Source: Anaeramoeba flamelloides
Lineage: Eukaryota; Metamonada; Anaeramoebidae
Length of the DNA: 64,000 nucleotides
NCBI GenBank assembly: GCA_027625915.1
Contig: JANTQA010000023.1
Span: 18,042,001 to 18,106,000 of the forward strand
Direction: 5' to 3'
The first letter of the stretch is position 1; each line of letters begins with the position of its first letter. Below are positions 53,163-64,000 of the stretch, piece by piece. Made by a program: the position numbers and the translations under genes. The notes beneath the pieces were generated by a model. It made no database searches. It was given only the letters and a program-made list of their open reading frames with translations, and was not told where the DNA came from.

Positions 53163-53885
53163 GGGTCTAGTCATTTACCAAGAATTTACCCCTACTCAAA
53201 TAATGATTTGAAAACAAAAAGGGTATTGTGAAATAGTCCTTCTTTTCGTTAATCAAAAAATCAAATAATAAAAAAAAAATCTTTGAGAGGATCTAATTGC
53301 CCAAAAATTCCCTGTTATTAAAAAAAAAAAAATTCACCTTTTCAGTCAACAAAGAAAAATAAGTTTAAAAAAGTAAATCTCAATTACAAAAAATCCACAT
53401 TCAAAAAATGTATATTTTTTTTCTTTTTTTAACTTTTCAAAGGGTTAAATTTCTTCAACACAAAAACGAATTGCTTTCTTAAAGTGAACAATCAATTTAA
53501 TTCGATTTAATCTAATATGAGGTTATTTTGAAAAGCTTTATATTTGGGCCAAGTAAGGATTCTGTAATATCCTTGAGAAAAACTATAACTTTTACAAAAA
53601 AAGAAAAAAATGAAAAAAAAAATACTTGAGATCTCAAAAAGCGCCAAAGAGAGACACTTTTAAATCAACACAGTTGTTTTCAAAATCAAATATTCTGACT
53701 ATTCTACTTGGAAATTGAGTGTCTCTCTTTGGAGCTTTTTTCTAAAAATATAATCGTTTTTTAATTGCTGATTTTGGTAGATTGATCACGCTTCATTTGT
53801 TGGAATGTTATAATTAGTGACTCATAAAAATTACAGAATTTTTGATCCATTTCAGAAAATTATTTTTACCAGAAAGAATAGGTAC
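53163..53885 (+). mobile_element. Family H TTAA-flanked element, copy 2
   Basis: TTAA (53159-53162) then GGGTCTAGTCATTTACCAAG. The right end is near CCAGAAAGAATAGGTACTTAA (TTAA at 53886). The body is shared with 44775-45473, including AATTTAATTCGATTTAATCT and AAAGCGCCAAAGAGAGACAC with its complement, a small internal hairpin at about 53636-53745. Confidence 0.6.
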
Positions 53886-56046
53886 TTAAGCTGATTTTTT
53901 GAATTGAAAATTTGAAAATCTTTTTTTGGAAAGCTGAAGTTAATTTTGTTCGAAATATTTTTCAACAAATTGTAATAATTGGATACAAAAAACGATCTGT
54001 AAATAACAAAAAATACAAAATATTTAATAACACAAAATTAAGTGACTAGTAACCATTTTTTATTTTTTTCCACAAAGATTATCGTGTATTTATTAATATA
54101 ATGATTGAAATACTACCCAATTGGTATGCAGTTTCACTGATCAACTTGTGAGAAATGAGTTCTCTATTAAAATAATTTGATTTTTATATAACAAAATTTA
54201 CTTTCAAGAGATCTGTATCCTTTTTTGTTTGATTTTTTTTTATAAAAAATTATAATAAGTTAACAAAAAATTTTTCTTTTGGCGAAATCTCACTTTTAGT
54301 AATTTCAGAGAGTATGTATGATGGAAACAATCTTTCAAATTTACTCTTATTTTGAAAATCACAAGAAAAATAAAATCTAATACTGAATCCTTGAATTTTA
54401 GAAAAAAATTATTATTTATTTTATTGGCAAAAATTTTGAAAAATATCTTAAAAATTAAAAGCTTGTGAAATATTTTTTTTTTTCAAAATATTAAGAGTAT
54501 AAAGAACAAAATGTGATTATTAAAATAAAATTTTGTTAATATATTTTTTTTTATTCAAATTTATAATTGGAATTCGTTCTTTTTGTTTGAATATATTTAA
54601 AAAATTGAGAAATAATAATAAAGTTTATTGATACTTTTTATAATTTGGCTGGTTTAATCCTTGGAAATAAATCGAAAAGGTTAAATAATTGAGTATTATT
54701 CATTAAAATCAAGAAATAATAACATTTTAGGTTATCTGTGAACGGAATTAGATGTTTAACCGAATAAAATAATTTAAAATAATTTAAATTAAATTATGTA
54801 TAAAAATTATAATTTTTTTGTATTTTTGAGGAAACTTTAAAGAAAATATTTATTGAAGTTTTAAAATTAAATATCTTCTAGAAAAAAATCAAATAACTTT
54901 AAAATTAAATTTAAATGATATCATTGGTTGTTATTAATGAATTATTTTGAAGTATTTTGACACAATTTCACTATGCTCTTGAATCTATTTGAATGATTTA
55001 TATTGAATAAGCAAAAAAGCTGTTTTCTTTTTCCTTTTTTTTTTTTTTAATAAAAAATAACAGCGACGAATTTTATAATTTGTAATGTACGAAATGTTCT
55101 AAATTTTATATTAGAATACACTACAAGGAAAATTTAAACACCCAAAATTAAAGTTAGCCAAAAATAAACATTGAATTTCAGTTCTACTTCTTTTATAAAT
55201 TATTTTTACAAAGTTATCATAATTTTATGTAATAAAAAAAGGATAGCTATTAAACTCATTAAAATCCGAATACCCGCTTTTCAAAAATACCGACTTTTGA
55301 AAAAAACACCTATTTTTGGGGTATTTTTTTAATGAAAAAAGTTGAAATGAATTAACTTTTAATTGAACATTTAGATTGAGATAAGAATAACTGTTAAAGT
55401 AATTTGCAGAAAACAATCGGGAATGTGTATAAAAACTCGTACATGGAAAAAAATAAAATGATAAAAAATATTCCAGAAACAGATAAAAAATCAGATTTTC
55501 AATTTAATTTAGCGATATCTTTTGATTGAAATATTTTGTGCTATTTTCAAATTGAAAAATATGTTTCTTTTTAGACTATTAAAAAAATACTTATAAATTA
55601 TCTCTCTACTAAGTCAATTAAAAAATTCAAACATTTTACAATTAAAAATGAAAAAAATATTACTGAAAAATTTTATTTTTTTTTCAATTCCTATTAATAT
55701 CTATTAAAGTTGTAAACTTTTTCAAAATTTTTATGTGTAATAATATTTATTATATGAGTGTATTTCAAAAATACAAATTTTAGAGATTTTTTTTTTGAAA
55801 AAATTTTCCTTGTCTTGTAGGATCTGAATTTTGAAATGTTATTTTTCCCAAATATTTTATTATGAGATATAGATAGTAAAAAAAACTTTTTTCACAAATT
55901 ATTATTATTATATTTTTTTATTTATTATTATACTAAGATTTTTAAGATTTTTTTTTAATTCCATTAAACAAAAAAGGCATTTTCAACTAAATTTAAAATA
56001 GATCAAAATTTTTTAAGTTCTAAATTTCATCTGATTAACAGAAATA

Positions 56047-56730
56047 AACTATTTTTAGTCAAAGGGGCCCAGTTTTAATGGGTAAAATACATGTTTTTAA
56101 AGTGTTTGTATGAATATTCGAAGAAAAATTTTATTTTGGAAATTTTCAAAATTAAAATCATTTTTTACATTTTATTTTTCAATTTTTTTTTGAACACATA
56201 ATTTCGTGGCAAAAATTTTTTTATGGCAATATCAATAGTCACTTGGTAAAAATATGTTATTCGAAGGTTATTGAAAACATGTAAATGATTGTTGAGGAAT
56301 CATATTGATTTCTATTGGAATTCTATTCGATCGTTGATCCTGATATTTATTTAATAAATCTAAAAAATTTTCACTTCATTTTCATCTCCTTTTTCAAATA
56401 GAGACCACAAATACCAACATACTTCGTTTGGGGGCTTGATTTCTAAAAGAAAAGTATGGAAAATGAAGTGAAAAATGTTTCATATTTATTATTCAAATAC
56501 CAGTCGAAGTTCAAAATGAACACCCCAGTTTTTCTCAATAGGGCCCTAGGAATTTGAGTTTTTCAATTTTTAAGAAAATTTACTGATTAATTACTTTTCT
56601 TTCAGACATATATCAACAATTATTTGATGTATATTATTCTGGTTATTTCTTATTTGTTCTTCAAAGGTCAATTATATAAAATAATTGATATTCGATAAAA
56701 ACGTTGGGCCCCTTTGACTGAAACAGAGTT
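56047..56730 (+). mobile_element. Family B element carrying a family G insert
   Basis: 684 bp between TA at 56045-56046 and 56731-56732. The ends are AACTATTTTTAGTCAAAGGG and, from the right, AACTCTGTTTCAGTCAAAGG; both continue GGCCCA. It aligns with the reverse complement of 7767-8297 except for an extra palindrome (56340-56503), which is family G. Confidence 0.75.
56340..56503. mobile_element. Family G palindrome nested in family B
   Basis: CTGATATTTATTTAATAAAT to TTATTATTCAAATACCAG, with TTTTCACTTCATTTTC and GAAAATGAAGTGAAAA as inner arms. The interior GAGACCACAAATACC is uninterrupted here and serves as the empty site for the MITE insertion at 61435. Confidence 0.7.
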
Positions 56731-56773
56731 TACAATGAATAATAGAATTTCCGTTTACAATACGAATTATATA

Positions 56774-56965
56774 CAATCAGTACCACTTTTAAGGCAAAAA
56801 CTTTCAACAAAATTTAAGTCACAAAAAAATCTCACTCAAAAGCACAAAATTAGCAATTGTTGTTTTAACAATTTATTTTACTAGAATTTGAATTTCGTGC
56901 TTTAAGTGGGATTTTTTTCTGCGTTAAATTCCGTGGAAATTTTGTGCCTTAAAAGTGAAACTGAC

Positions 56966-56966
<1 letters not shown>
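56774..56966. mobile_element. TTAAGGCAC palindromic MITE, copy 4
   Basis: Left end CAATCAGTACCACTTTTAAG after TA. The right end AAAAGTGAAACTGACT runs into a TA microsatellite (to about 56990), so the target was probably a TA run or slippage expanded it. Several boxes have decayed, and the arms pair less well than in copies 6 and 8. Confidence 0.8.
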
Positions 56967-56996
<30 letters not shown>

Positions 56997-57059
56997 AAAT
57001 TCAAAATTTTACACAGAGGTAAAATGTTCCAAAGAATCAAAATAATACAATTTCATTCA

Positions 57060-57350
57060 AATTGTAAACAATTTTAATTTTTGTCAAATCTGAAAATCAT
57101 TTTTTCATCTTTTAGTTTTTTGCTTTCATTTCATTTTTTGAATTACATAATTTGCTTCGTTCGATCAAAAATTTTTCCTAACAATTGATTTTAGTTAAAG
57201 TTGAGTTGTACCAAATTAGAAAAACTCAAATTAAATTAGTTGGTAGTATCTTACCTTTTGATCGATCAATATTCCTAATAGAATTTCAACATTTTATCAA
57301 TGTATTTTTTTGTTTTGCTCTCTCCAAATTTTTAACCCAACCTTGATTTA
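57060..57350 (+). repeat. Family C repeat, copy 2
   Basis: About 290 bp shared with 24420-24670 and 60330-60640: GTTAAAGTTGAGTTGTACCA, AGTTGGTAGTATCTTACC, TTTTGATCGATCAATATTCC, AATAGAATTTCAAC, ending near CTCTCCAAATTTTTAACCCA. The ends hint at mariner-type termini, but borders were not fixed. Confidence 0.6.
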
Positions 57351-57588
57351 TTAGTGTTGATAATTATATATTTTTTGTTTACTGGGTGTTGTAATTTATA
57401 AACAAGTGTTCACATGTCAAATAGTGAACAGTTCTAATTTGGTATTTCTTCTTGAATTGATTAAATAAGTATTTTTTTTTCTAAAATCAACTTTTTCTGT
57501 GTTAAAAATTTTGAATTGGCGTTAACTATTATTTCTAATTGAAATCAGAAAAAATCGTCAGTTGGTTTTCTTTTTTCAATTTTGCATA

Positions 57589-57785
57589 CCGTGAGTTCCA
57601 TTTTTAAGGCAAAAACTTTCAACGAAATTTAAGGCACAAAAAAATCTCAAATGAAAGCACAAAATTTGCAATTGTTTTTTTTTTCAAATTATTTGATTAG
57701 AATCTGAATTTTGTGCTTTAATTTGAGATTTTTATTGTGCCTTAAAGTACATTTAAGGTTTGTACCTTAAAAGCGGAACTGGCTG
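57589..57785. mobile_element. TTAAGGCAC palindromic MITE, copy 5
   Basis: TA-flanked. The left end CCGTGAGTTCCATTTTTAAG has diverged; the right end AAAAGCGGAACTGGCTG is closer to consensus. Boxes near the right end read TTAAAGTAC and TTAAAAGCG, so this is a moderately old copy. Confidence 0.82.
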
Positions 57786-57997
57786 TATTAGAAAAATCTT
57801 TAAGTATTCTATATTTTCATAATATATTTTCAATTATTATATAACGAATAGGGATTGAAAAAAAAATAGAAGGTAGTACAATTCACAAGGTTTTTCTCTA
57901 AAAAGTTTTTATATATATATATTATTTATTGAGAGAAAGGAGTAATCAAAGAATGTTTTATTAAATCAAAAAGAGAAGAAAAATAATTGAAATATTA

Positions 57998-58194
57998 CAG
58001 TCAGTTTCACTTTTAAGGCACAAACTTTCAACGAAATTTAAGGCACAATAAAAATATCAAATTAAGGCACAAAATTCAGATTCTAGTAAAATAAATTGTA
58101 AAAAAAAATAATCAAAAATTTTGTGCCTTAATTTGAGAGTTTTATGTGCCTTAAATTTCGTTGAAAGTTTGTGCCTTAAAAGTGAAACTGACTG
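57998..58194. mobile_element. TTAAGGCAC palindromic MITE, copy 6
   Basis: 197 bp, TA on both sides, near-perfect arms. CAGTCAGTTTCACTTTTAAG starts the left arm and AAAAGTGAAACTGACTG closes the right. All three boxes of the left arm and all three of the right arm are intact, which makes it a good family reference. Confidence 0.93.
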
Positions 58195-58559
58195 TATAGT
58201 ACAAAATTATTATATCATTTATATGACCAAATTAAAAATTATACAGGTCCTGAAACAGCAGGAGTAAAAAACCGATAGAAAGATTATCAATAATAAATAA
58301 AAATTCAACAAACTACGATTAATTATTTAGCATTCCAAGACTGCAAAGAGTGGGGAAATATGTGCCCTTTGTATTTATATTTTTTACTATTTTAGGAATT
58401 TTTTAATAATAATTTTTTCTTTATTACCTTTTTTTTTCTAACCATAAGAACTTTGATGAAAAATTATTGACAAGAACAATATATTTCGTAATTTTGATTG
58501 GCCAGATTAAAGATTTTTTGAGTATTTTACCTAAGGATAACATTTTTAAATAAGTTTTT

Positions 58560-58720
58560 ATCTAAAATTATTGTTAATTTTTTTTTCTATTTGATTCTGT
58601 TAAATTAATATCTTTCACTATACCAAATAAAGTGATTTATATTTTCATAATATTGAATACAATAATCACATTTTTTGCAATTTTTCTTCTTTTGAAATGT
58701 ATCATATTAAAAAGTGTATT
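58560..58720 (-). mobile_element. LINE C-terminal relic
   Basis: The minus strand translates to FKRRKNCKKCDYCIQYYENI then NHFIW, the Cys-x2-Cys...His-x-x-W pattern at the end of non-LTR retrotransposon ORF2. It lies in the same position as NCPAYENNRKIW of the insertion at 25220. It is short and degraded. Confidence 0.45.
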
Positions 58721-60329
58721 TATAAATTAAAAAAAAAAAAAAAAGAAAGAATGAAGTCAGATTCTGTACCAATTAATTATCATCTAAATACTAACAGATC
58801 AAAAATCAAATCTTATATAATTCTGGCCTATAAAACACCAAAAGTTTTAAAATTAACTATTTGAAAGAAATTAGAAATTTTTATACTAAGAATGACAATA
58901 TAAATATGTAACAGTCTAGTTCATGAGAATATTGATAAAATTTATCTATTAAGTATCAAAAACCAAAACATAATCATAAACAATCCAAATCTCTTAATTT
59001 CTAATATTGATACAACAATTGTATTTATTACAATGTCAGAACATCCAAAAAAAAACCAATTTAGAGAAAAATAGAAAGAGATTATTGATCTCAAAAAAAA
59101 AAAAAGAAATAAAAAAAGTAACTAAAAAGTTATCATAATTTTTAATTGATATATTGTTTTTCAAGAAAATTCAAAAATAATAATAATAATAATAATATAC
59201 TTGAATAAAATTCAAGAAGTGCATTTTTAATTCAATAACACATCTTACTGGGGATAAAAAAGGGATTTTTTTATCAAAAAATACCACATCCATAAACCAA
59301 AGAAAAACAGTATTACTGTTAAATATTCATCAATGCAAAATTTATTCAAAAAAGAAATTCAGCAATTAAGAATCGAAGTTCGAAACATTTAAAAGGAAAG
59401 CGGGTGAATTCTATATTATAAAATAATATTGAAATGAAATGTGATGAGAAAATGATAAAGATGCATTATTGTAAAAATAATCGGTGCAGAAAAATTTAAT
59501 CATTGTTTCAAAACAAAAAGCGTTTTTTTTTTGTTATAGAAGACCTCTAAATCAACCGATCAAAGAACTCAAAATAAAACCTAAATAAATATTGTATTGA
59601 TTTCAATAGGTTCTATTATTTAAAAAGAAATTCGAAAAATAAACGATCAAATTGGAAAAATGTATCTCAAAAAAAAGATTAAATTTTTTTGTCGAAATTT
59701 ATTACCAAAATAAACAAAAAATTTCAAAAAAATTGAGAATATTACGAAAAAATTTTCAACAAATTGCATTTCTAATTTAAAATTTACTTAAAATATCAAG
59801 GAGTTTACCTTCAAAATTGATTTGAACTTAAGCTAACTAACAAGTACTTAATTGGATGTTCCCTTGGAACAATAAGAAAAAAAAACATGGATTATATATT
59901 GAAGCAGGGATTATATTTGTTGTGCACGCATTATTTCGATCACTTTAACTCTATCGAAAAATGGATCAATTTCAAATTTTTCAATAAAATAACACTGACT
60001 CGCAAATTTTACAGAAGAATTCATGACCCAATATTCTGTCAACCCAATAAGTCTATTTTGAAAGAAAAAATGATAATCTAAAACAACCTTACTGGTATTT
60101 TAACAAAAAATGGGAATTTTTTTCACCTCATTTCCACTTTTTAGATTTTTCATTTTTTAGATCTTTCTTTCAAAACCCAAAATTCAAAAGATGAGTGGAA
60201 TGAGGAAAAAAAACAAATTGCATTTCAACCCTAATTTTCAACCACTACTGCAGAAAAATTCAATTCAACTGCGTGCAAATTTAATGAGAAAGAGAAGGGG
60301 CTTGGATAAAATTCTAGATGTTTGCTGTT

Positions 60330-60640
60330 TCTTTTCATTTCTTTGATTTTTTTCTTTTCTTTTTTTTTTCTTTTTTATTTTCATTTTCAATCTTGTAATC
60401 TAGTTGACCTTCGATCAGAAATTTTTTTCTCAAATGATTTATATTTGGTTAAAGTTAAGTTGTTCCAAATAGAAGAACATAAATAAAATTAATTGGTAGT
60501 ATCTAACCTTTGATCGATCAATAATCCTAATAGAATTTCAACAAATTTCTCAATTTATTTTTTTGTTTTTTTTTTTTACTCTCTCCAATTTTTTAACACA
60601 CCCTTGATTTATTTGTATTGCTAAATAATTTTTTTTTATT
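60330..60640 (+). repeat. Family C repeat, copy 3
   Basis: Shares GTTAAAGTTAAGTTGTTCCA, AATTGGTAGTATCTAACC, TTGATCGATCAATAATCC and ATAGAATTTCAAC with 57060-57350, and ends near CTCTCCAATTTTTTAACACA. Confidence 0.6.
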
Positions 60641-60865
60641 ATGTATGTATTGTAATTTATAATAGAGAGTTAATATATAAATTAATAAATGGTTCTAATT
60701 TGGCATTTCTCAATGAATTGATTAAATAAGTTTTAATTTTCACAAAACGAAATTTGGTGGGTTAAAATTTTTGAATTGGTGATTTAGTTTTGTAATTAGA
60801 ATTTTTTCCATAAAAAAATATTTTAAATTAAAAAATTTACTTTCTTAGATTTATATATATATATA

Positions 60866-61059
60866 GTCAGTTTCACTTTTAAGGTACAAACTTTCAATGA
60901 AATTTAAGGCACAAAAAAACTCTCAAATTAAGGCACAAAATTTGAAATTATTTTTTTACAATTTATTTTTCTAGAATCTGAATTCTTGTGCTTTAATTTG
61001 AGATTTTTATTGTACCTTAAATTTCGTTGAAAGTTTGTGCCTTAAAAGTGAAACTGACT
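60866..61059. mobile_element. TTAAGGCAC palindromic MITE, copy 7
   Basis: It sits between two TA runs (about 60852-60865 and 61059-61072). The arms start GTCAGTTTCACTTTTAAGG and close CTTAAAAGTGAAACTGACT. The last base or two at each end merge with the TA runs, so borders are uncertain by two bases. A family B element begins 14 bases further on. Confidence 0.87.
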
Positions 61060-61373
61060 ATATATATATATAAACTATTTTCCGTCAAATTGACCCAGTT
61101 ATAATCGGTGAAAAAATATGTTTAAAGTTTTTTGCATGAATATTAGAAGAAAAAAAATTTATTTGGAAAATTTCAAAATGAAATCATTTATTCACATTTT
61201 TTCATATTTTTTTTTTTTTTCGATTTTTTAATACCTAATTCACTGAAAAAAATTTATTACAAGATCAATAGCCACTTGGTAAAAAATATGTTATTCTAAT
61301 ACTATTGTAAACATGCAAATCATTGGTCAGAAATCATATTGATGTCTATTGGAATTCTATTCGATCTTTGATC

Positions 61374-61737
61374 CTGATATTTGATTGATAAATGTGAAAA
61401 CTTTTCACTTCAATTACATTTCCCTTTTCAAATACAGTCAGTTTCACTTTTAAGGCACAAACTTTCAACGAAATTTAAGGCACAATAAAAATCTCAAATT
61501 AAGGCACAAAATTTTTTATTCTAGTAAAATAAATTGCAAAAATTAAAAATTCCAAATTTTGTGCCTTAATTTGAGATTTTTATTGTGCCTTAAATTTCGT
61601 TGAAAGTTTGTGCCTTAAAAGTGAAACTGACTGTAGAGACCACAAATACCAAAACACTTAGTTTGGGGATTTGTTTTCTAAATGAAAAGTATGAAAAATG
61701 AAGGAAAATTGTTTTCTATTTATTATTCAAATATTAG
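61374..61737. mobile_element. Family G palindrome split by a MITE
   Basis: CTGATATTTGATTGATAAAT on the left and TTATTATTCAAATATTAG on the right are the arms. Together the two halves (61374-61434 and 61636-61737) match the uninterrupted G at 56340-56503. The interruption is the 199-bp MITE at 61435. Confidence 0.75.
61435..61633. mobile_element. TTAAGGCAC palindromic MITE, copy 8
   Basis: 199 bp with nearly perfect arms of about 85 bases and all six boxes intact. The flanks read TTTCAAATA before it and TAGAGACCAC after it, while the paralogous site at 56397-56412 reads TTTCAAATAGAGACCAC. This defines the ends exactly and proves duplication of TA. Confidence 0.95.
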
Positions 61738-62073
61738 TGGGAGTTCAAAACGAACATCGTTGTTTTTCTCAATTTGACCTAAGAATTAGAGCTTTTCAAT
61801 TTTTAAGAAAATTTATTGATTAATCAGTTTACTTTTCATACATAATATGATATTTAAATCCATATTTAGAAAAAATGAGTGAAATGGAATAATTGTACCA
61901 AGTCTAATCTACCAGACCAATAAAAATGTTATTATTTTATTATTAATATATTTTTTTCATTTTTAATCGAACCATAAATATTTTATAATTATACATTTTA
62001 TTTCTTATAATTTCAACTCAAAAAATAGTTGGATTTTCAGTATCAACTTTCAGTACAAGTTAAAAATTTTTTA

Positions 62074-64000
62074 ATGAAAAACAACAATTCAGACTTTTTA
62101 TTTAATAATGATTTAAATAATAAAAGATATTTTCATTTTAATAATCAAGAGTTTGTTAAAAAAAGAAATCAAAAAAAACCTTCAGACCAAACAATTAATC
62201 AAGAATTTGATCTAAAATCAAAAATTAATTTATTATTTGAAAAAACAAATTTAAGATTTAATCAGTTATCTGAAAAACAATGTAAAAAGGGCAAACTCGA
62301 GGTTATCAACATTGATATAACAGATCCTGATTTAGCCCAAAAAAATATTTTTTTTCAAAAAAATAATTTAAAATTTTTTGAACAAAAAAAAATAAAATCC
62401 TCTCAACAAAAAACCAAACAAGATGAAACAATTTCTAAACCTAACAAACTTAATTTTGATTTAAATAAAAATAATGGTTTTATTAATTTAAATTCTACAT
62501 GTTATCTAAATTCTTGTCTACAAATGTTGTTTTCGATTAAAAAATTTGTAAAACGAATTTTAGAAACTAAACTGATTGATTTACAGGGGGAACCAGACTT
62601 ATTAAATATTATGAAAGCTTTGAAACAATTAACGATTATTTATTTTAGTTCTGAGGGACCAATAGATCCAATGAATTTCATTAAAAATATCAAATGGGGG
62701 GGTAAATTCATCGATATTAGAAATCAGGAAGATGTTCAAGAATTTTTAATTTTTTTATTAGATCAAATTGATGCATATTTTCAATCTATTAAGGAAGAGT
62801 CTCCAATTACCTTCTTATTTCAAAATCAAATCGAACTAGAATTTACTTGTAATTTGGGACATATGAAAACACATAGAGACTGTCAAACAACAATCTCATT
62901 AGCTATCAATAATTGTTCAAAGTTGGAAGACTCCTTGGATAATTTATGCTCTGTTGAAGAAATGGGAAAGGATAATAGAGTCTTTTGTGAAAAATGTAAA
63001 TGTAATACAACTTTTAATCAAAAAACAATTTTTTTTTCGAACCCTGAGATAATTTTTGTTCATTTAAAAAGATTTGAATTTAATCAAATTTCTTCATCAA
63101 AAATTAATTCACAATTTTCTTTTTCCTTATAAATTAGATATATTAAAATATTCAAAAAAACGTTTCAATCTCGATCTTGAATATCACCAAAATAAATATA
63201 ATTATCATTTACATGGAGTTATTGTTCATAAAGGGACTAAAAATAATGGACATTATTATTTTATTTTAAAAAATAAAGATCAATTCTTTGAGTTCAATGA
63301 TAGTAAAATTGAAAACATATCGGAAGAAAAATTCAAAAACAAAACCTTCGGAAATAGTAGTTCAATGGAAAGTGCTTATATTTTGATATATAAAAGAGAA
63401 AAATTCATTATCGATAATCCCCGAGATTTTTATCCAAATTATCCAATAAAACAATATGAAAAAGATTTTTATCGTCGAGTTTTACATGAAGTTCCTCGAA
63501 GTCCCTATACATATGTAATAGATCATCAAAATAAGATCATAACTGAAATTATGCCGTTTTCTGAATATGAAGGTCCCAAAACCGACCCACAAACTTTGAT
63601 TGAATTAGGGTATATAAGAAAAGAAGCAGAAATAGAATCTGATTGTAGCGACGGTATTAATTTCGGGGGTGATCCCTTTTCAAATTTTGAAGATTCTGAT
63701 TCTCGTCTATTCGAGAATAAGGATATTAATTCATCCGAAATAAATCAAAAATCAAAAATTGAAAAACGTATTCAAAATTCGGATTATTGGACAAAGAGCT
63801 TCCAAAAAGAGAAAAGTTGTTTTAAAAACTTTTGATATTTCTTCAGATTCAGAAAGTTCCGATTCTGATTTCCAATTTAAAAAAAGAAGTAAAAAGGTAA
63901 AAAACCGAAATAAAACTCCCAAAAAAACAACAATTAAAGAAAAAAATTCACCCAAAGAGAGATCACAATTAAAAAGAATTATTCAAGAGGAAGAAAATTA
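62074..64000 (+). CDS. Ubiquitin-specific protease (USP/UCH family 2), 3' end outside the window
   Basis: USPs cut ubiquitin from proteins. The Cys box is GFINLNSTCYLNSCLQML (catalytic Cys about residue 143 counting from the ATG at 62074). NQEDVQEFLIFLLDQI is the usual QDVxEF block, FTCNLGH...CEKCKCN forms the fingers, and FVHLKRFEF precedes the His box (YHLHGVIVHKGTKNNGHYYF, then FEFNDSKI). The N-terminal 130 residues are Asn/Lys-rich and include LEVINIDITDPD, which resembles a SUMO-interacting motif. After the domain come YPNYPIKQYEKDFYRRVLHE, an acidic stretch, a basic SKKRKVVLK and SSDSESSDSD. The frame slips by one base at about 63120 (within TCTTTTTCC) and again between about 63760 and 63810. 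A TAG precedes the frame at 62026; an upstream exon ending at an AG there is possible, so the start is provisional. Confidence 0.9.

Larger units (their letters stand above)
61073..61850 (+). mobile_element. Family B element with nested G and MITE, right end lost
   Basis: Starts AACTATTTTCCGTCAAATTG after TA (61071-61072) and follows 56047-56730 through GGAATTCTATTCGATCTTTG, then the G palindrome, then TTTTTAAGAAAATTTATTGA. The similarity fades at about 61850, before the expected terminus. The sequence from 61850 to the USP gene is unassigned. Confidence 0.65.
52798..62073. other. Repeat-dominated 9-kb interval before the USP gene
   Basis: No exon was found. The interval carries a family H copy (53163), two large family B elements (56047, 61073), five palindromic MITEs (56774, 57589, 57998, 60866, 61435), family C repeats (about 57060-57350 and 60330-60640) and a LINE tail relic (58560-58720). 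The stretch 53886-56040 and the segment 58730-60080 show only AT-rich DNA; a 64-codon ATG frame at 59887-60081 has no recognisable match. Confidence 0.5.

Noticed and set aside
63765-63796. A 31-base GT-AG intron in the USP gene to explain the second frame change
   Set aside because: The length would fit the frame, but the shortest supported intron here is 128 bases and the donor GTATTC does not match the others. A base insertion is simpler.

Overview
This is a very AT-rich eukaryotic nuclear segment carrying five protein genes, all or most of them split by GT-AG introns, and one tRNA gene. The standard code is used: genes end in TAA or TGA, and neither codon is read through inside the long PFOR reading frame. 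A pyruvate:ferredoxin oxidoreductase (PFOR) with a basic N-terminal extension points to an anaerobic protist with hydrogenosome-like organelles. Together with Asn/Lys-rich proteins and a long BEACH protein, this fits a metamonad such as Anaeramoeba, but the taxon is an inference from gene content only.

Layout. 1-10735 (+) is the 3' part of a neurobeachin/LvsA-type BEACH-WD40 gene, in four visible exons; one 181-base exon is easy to miss. 13275-17325 (-) is a two-exon PCF11-like mRNA 3'-end processing factor. 26268-30252 (-) is a three-exon PFOR gene. 36334-49510 (+) is a six-exon GH20 beta-hexosaminidase of about 522 residues stretched over 13 kb. 52726-52797 (+) is tRNA-Val(CAC). 62074 to the window end (+) is a ubiquitin-specific protease, cut by the window edge. 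The proteins share no pathway: membrane traffic, transcription termination, energy metabolism, lysosomal glycan breakdown and deubiquitination.

Most remaining DNA, inside introns and between genes, is a dense bed of small non-autonomous DNA transposons. I could sort many into families by comparing copies with each other: a 198-bp palindromic TA-flanked family with at least eight recognisable copies; a group with ends like AACTCTTTTTCAGTCAAAGG; a 172-bp palindrome; elements of about 1.2 and 0.7 kb flanked by TTAA; and a mariner-like group with a CAAAAATAGGGG-type end. Several are nested, and paralogous copies supply empty insertion sites. There is also a broken Tc1/mariner transposase and four pieces of one kind of LINE, one of them a fresh-looking 5'-truncated insertion with a 19-bp target duplication.

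Two host genes (BEACH and the protease) show one-base reading-frame slips, at least two of them at T runs. Sequencing error, pseudogenisation and programmed frameshifting cannot be separated from the sequence alone. Family names A to L used below are local labels, not database names.
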